A stretch of DNA of 24,533 nt from JBCCEV01 sp039030125 (GTDB lineage: Bacteria; Pseudomonadota; Gammaproteobacteria; Ga0077536), in NCBI GenBank assembly GCA_039030125.1, contig JBCCEV010000052.1:1-24533 (forward strand), read 5' to 3'. The notes under the pieces are model-generated. The model was not told where the DNA came from and did not search any database. It saw only the letters and a list, made by a program, of their open reading frames with translations. Position 1 is the stretch's first letter, and every line of letters starts with the position of its first letter. Below, piece after piece: positions 23,121 to 24,533 of this stretch. Made by a program: the position numbers and the translations under genes.

Positions 23121-23441
23121 TCACTCAATGCTCATCCACGCCGCCAGATCCCAGGCTTCATAGAGGGTCCATAGGTAATTATCGGTTGCGGCTTCGCGCA
23201 ACTCATGCAGCCCCGCTTCATCACAAGCCTGATAAAAGTCATCAAAAGCTTCTCGATCAGGAAAACTCACAAGCACCATGTGCGAGCGTTTGTTGTTCCC
23301 GCTTAATTCAACCGGATGCTCGCCGGCGGCGATGGGCGCTGCATTGAAGTCCGCCAGCTTTGGCCCTGCATGTTTCATGTATTCCCGGTAGAGAGCCTCC
23401 TTGCCGGGGCGAATATTGTAGAGATTCAAGACAAAAATCAT
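23121..23441 (-). CDS. DUF1330 domain protein
   Basis: This 106-residue protein has a ferredoxin-like dimeric alpha/beta barrel fold of the DUF1330/EthD-like kind. The first strand and helix are MIFVLNLYNIRPGKEALYREYMKHA, and a second strand MVLVSFPDREAFDDFYQ shows the family pattern of a conserved F-P-D followed by a helix. Family members are small cytosolic proteins of mostly unknown function, often found near catabolic genes. GGGAGGAG precedes the ATG. It is convergent with amnA and divergent from the GIY-YIG gene, so it is probably transcribed alone. Confidence 0.82.
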   Translation of the reverse strand: MIFVLNLYNIRPGKEALYREYMKHAGPKLADFNAAPIAAGEHPVELSGNNKRSHMVLVSFPDREAFDDFYQACDEAGLHELREAATDNYLWTLYEAWDLAAWMSIE

Positions 23442-23502
23442 CGGCGCTCCTCCCTATCTCCGCCACGCGCAACGGTCTTGAGCTCGGCTAGAATGCCGAT
23501 CG

Positions 23503-23772
23503 ATGGCAACGTGGCAGGTTTATATCCTAGAGTGTAGCGATGGCTCACTCTATACGGGAATTTCCAATGATCTGGAGCGCCGTTTGGCGACGCACAATGA
23601 AGGCAAAGGCGCAAAATACACGCGCTCGAGGTTGCCGGTGCGGTTGGTCTACGCCGAGCACTGTGAGGGCAAAAGTGCGGCGTTACGACGCGAAATCGCG
23701 ATTAAGCGGTTATCATCGTCCTTGAAGCACGAGCTCTGCCAAAAATATTCCACTGAGGGGAATCATGGATAG
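23503..23772 (+). CDS. GIY-YIG nuclease-domain protein
   Basis: This 89-residue stand-alone GIY-YIG domain resembles the bacterial YhbQ/UPF0213 group. The motif appears as VYIL (6-9) and YTGIS (18-22), with the catalytic Arg27 in LERRLATHN and metal-binding Glu64 in LRREIAIKRL. The length is normal for the group, whose members have nuclease activity or nucleic-acid binding without a settled cellular role. The ribosome binding site is poor. The 3' end overlaps the next gene by eight bases. Confidence 0.9.
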   Translation: MATWQVYILECSDGSLYTGISNDLERRLATHNEGKGAKYTRSRLPVRLVYAEHCEGKSAALRREIAIKRLSSSLKHELCQKYSTEGNHG

Positions 23773-24533
23773 CACTATTCGACGATCGCTCTGTACCTTC
23801 ATTGCTTGGCTTTGCTGCCTGCTCAGCGTCTCGTCGGCACTGGCCAACGAATCGAGTGTCGGCGTCTGGGAGACGCTGTTAAAACCACATCACTTTCCGG
23901 ATGCCGAGATCGTTGAAGATCAATCGGTAATCGAGATGTCAGCACCTTATCGAGCCGAAGACGCGGCGGTGACACCGATCCGGATCACCGCGAAAATTCC
24001 GCAGTTGCCGGAGCGCTATATCGAAAAATTGCATTTGTTTGTCGATAAGAATCCGGAGCCGAAAGTCGGAACCTTTACGTTCACGCCTCTCATCGGGCGG
24101 GCCGATTTGGCGCTTCGGATCCGCATCGACAAATACACCGATGTCCGCGCGGTCGCCGTGTTGAATACCGGTGAGCATCATATGGTGAAGCGCTTTGTCA
24201 AAGCGCAGGGCGGCTGCGCCATCCCGATCGCGATTGATTATAAAAAAGCGATGGCGGGTCTGGGCAAGATCAGCCTGAGAACCATGGGCGAGAGCGACGC
24301 CGCCGGGATCCCGGCGCAACTGCGTGTGCGCCATCCCAATTTCACGGGGATGCAGATGGACTATAAAATTTATGCGGTGCGCCCTGCGCATTATGTAAAA
24401 ACGATTCGAGTGGCAATGGATGACACGTTGATCATGACCGCCGAAACCGGGATATCGGTCAGCGAAGATCCAAGCTTTCGTTTCTTCCTGCCTAATCGTG
24501 CCGCGAATCTCACCGCGGAAATCGTTGATAGCA
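23765..24533 (+). CDS. Quinoprotein-associated SoxYZ-like carrier, 3' end missing
   Basis: This frame starts with ATG at 23765 and stays open to the window edge (256 codons). It encodes a signal peptide (about 1-27, core FIAWLCCLLSVSSALA), a SoxY-like domain with GVWETLLKPHHFPDAEIV (33-50), and the carrier cysteine Cys151 in QGGCAIP. A SoxZ-like domain follows (VRHPNFTGMQMDY, then VAMDDTLIM). This SoxY-SoxZ fusion is the hallmark of the quinoprotein dehydrogenase-associated SoxYZ-like carriers, periplasmic proteins found beside PQQ-dependent dehydrogenases. In true SoxY the cysteine is at the C-terminus; here it is internal because of the fusion. At most a few residues seem to be missing. A PQQ enzyme may lie just beyond the right edge. 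Confidence 0.85.
   Translation, partial: MDSTIRRSLCTFIAWLCCLLSVSSALANESSVGVWETLLKPHHFPDAEIVEDQSVIEMSAPYRAEDAAVTPIRITAKIPQLPERYIEKLHLFVDKNPEPKVGTFTFTPLIGRADLALRIRIDKYTDVRAVAVLNTGEHHMVKRFVKAQGGCAIPIAIDYKKAMAGLGKISLRTMGESDAAGIPAQLRVRHPNFTGMQMDYKIYAVRPAHYVKTIRVAMDDTLIMTAETGISVSEDPSFRFFLPNRAANLTAEIVDS

Noticed and set aside
23939..24391. Open frame on the minus strand near the right edge
   Set aside because: It is antisense to the SoxYZ-like carrier, whose plus-strand frame has a signal peptide and the carrier cysteine motif.

Overview
The window looks like chromosomal DNA of an aerobic, catabolically versatile member of the Pseudomonadota, most likely a gammaproteobacterium from an environmental lineage. 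I judge this from gene content: two bacterial luciferase-like (LLM) flavoenzymes, an HpaB-type hydroxylase, a 2-aminophenol dioxygenase locus, a quinoprotein-associated SoxYZ-like carrier, DUF2141 and an M36 peptidase. Base composition is moderately GC-rich. I see no rRNA, tRNA, transposase, phage gene or CRISPR array. A genus cannot be named from the sequence alone.

Layout. (1) 1-3850, minus strand: the 5' end of a small gene running off the left edge; an intergenic region with TGACGT repeats; then, in transcription order, an exported cyclase-family protein, a COG3687 protein with a complete di-iron residue pattern, a four-helix membrane protein that I recognise as a styrene-oxide-isomerase homologue, and an MsnO8/YhbW-type LLM oxidoreductase. 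(2) 3999-5206, plus: a SAM methyltransferase and a split-barrel flavin/F420 protein. (3) 5315-10337, plus: a tightly coupled oxidative operon (LLM, HpaB-like hydroxylase, alpha/beta hydrolase, SDR, DUF2141) behind a TATAAT box and an 8-bp inverted repeat. (4) 10429-16448, plus: a D-aminoacylase-like amidohydrolase, a large secreted M36 metallopeptidase and a cysteine-desulfurase-like PLP enzyme. (5) 16445-18351, minus: a GT-C membrane glycosyltransferase and a RidA gene broken by one extra base. (6) 18380-23074, plus: a DUF4345-like membrane protein, an exported COG4798 methyltransferase-like protein, a CitE/HpcH lyase, an unknown 89-residue protein, then amnD-amnB-amnA. (7) 23121-24533: DUF1330 (minus), GIY-YIG (plus) and a SoxYZ-like carrier cut by the right edge.

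How the genes may work together. The firmest pathway call is the ring-cleavage core amnD-amnB-amnA (2-aminomuconate deaminase and the two subunits of 2-aminophenol 1,6-dioxygenase). The catalytic subunit keeps every expected metal ligand and the second subunit lacks them. The remaining canonical amn genes (semialdehyde dehydrogenase, decarboxylase, hydratase, aldolase, acetaldehyde dehydrogenase) are absent here. Instead a CitE-like lyase lies upstream, and a hydroxylase plus serine hydrolase operon lies about 12 kb away. This suggests a variant route for an aminated or hydroxylated aromatic compound, but the substrate is unknown. At the left end, a possible epoxide-forming LLM enzyme, an epoxide-isomerase homologue and a di-iron protein form a second candidate oxidative module that I do not recognise as a described pathway.
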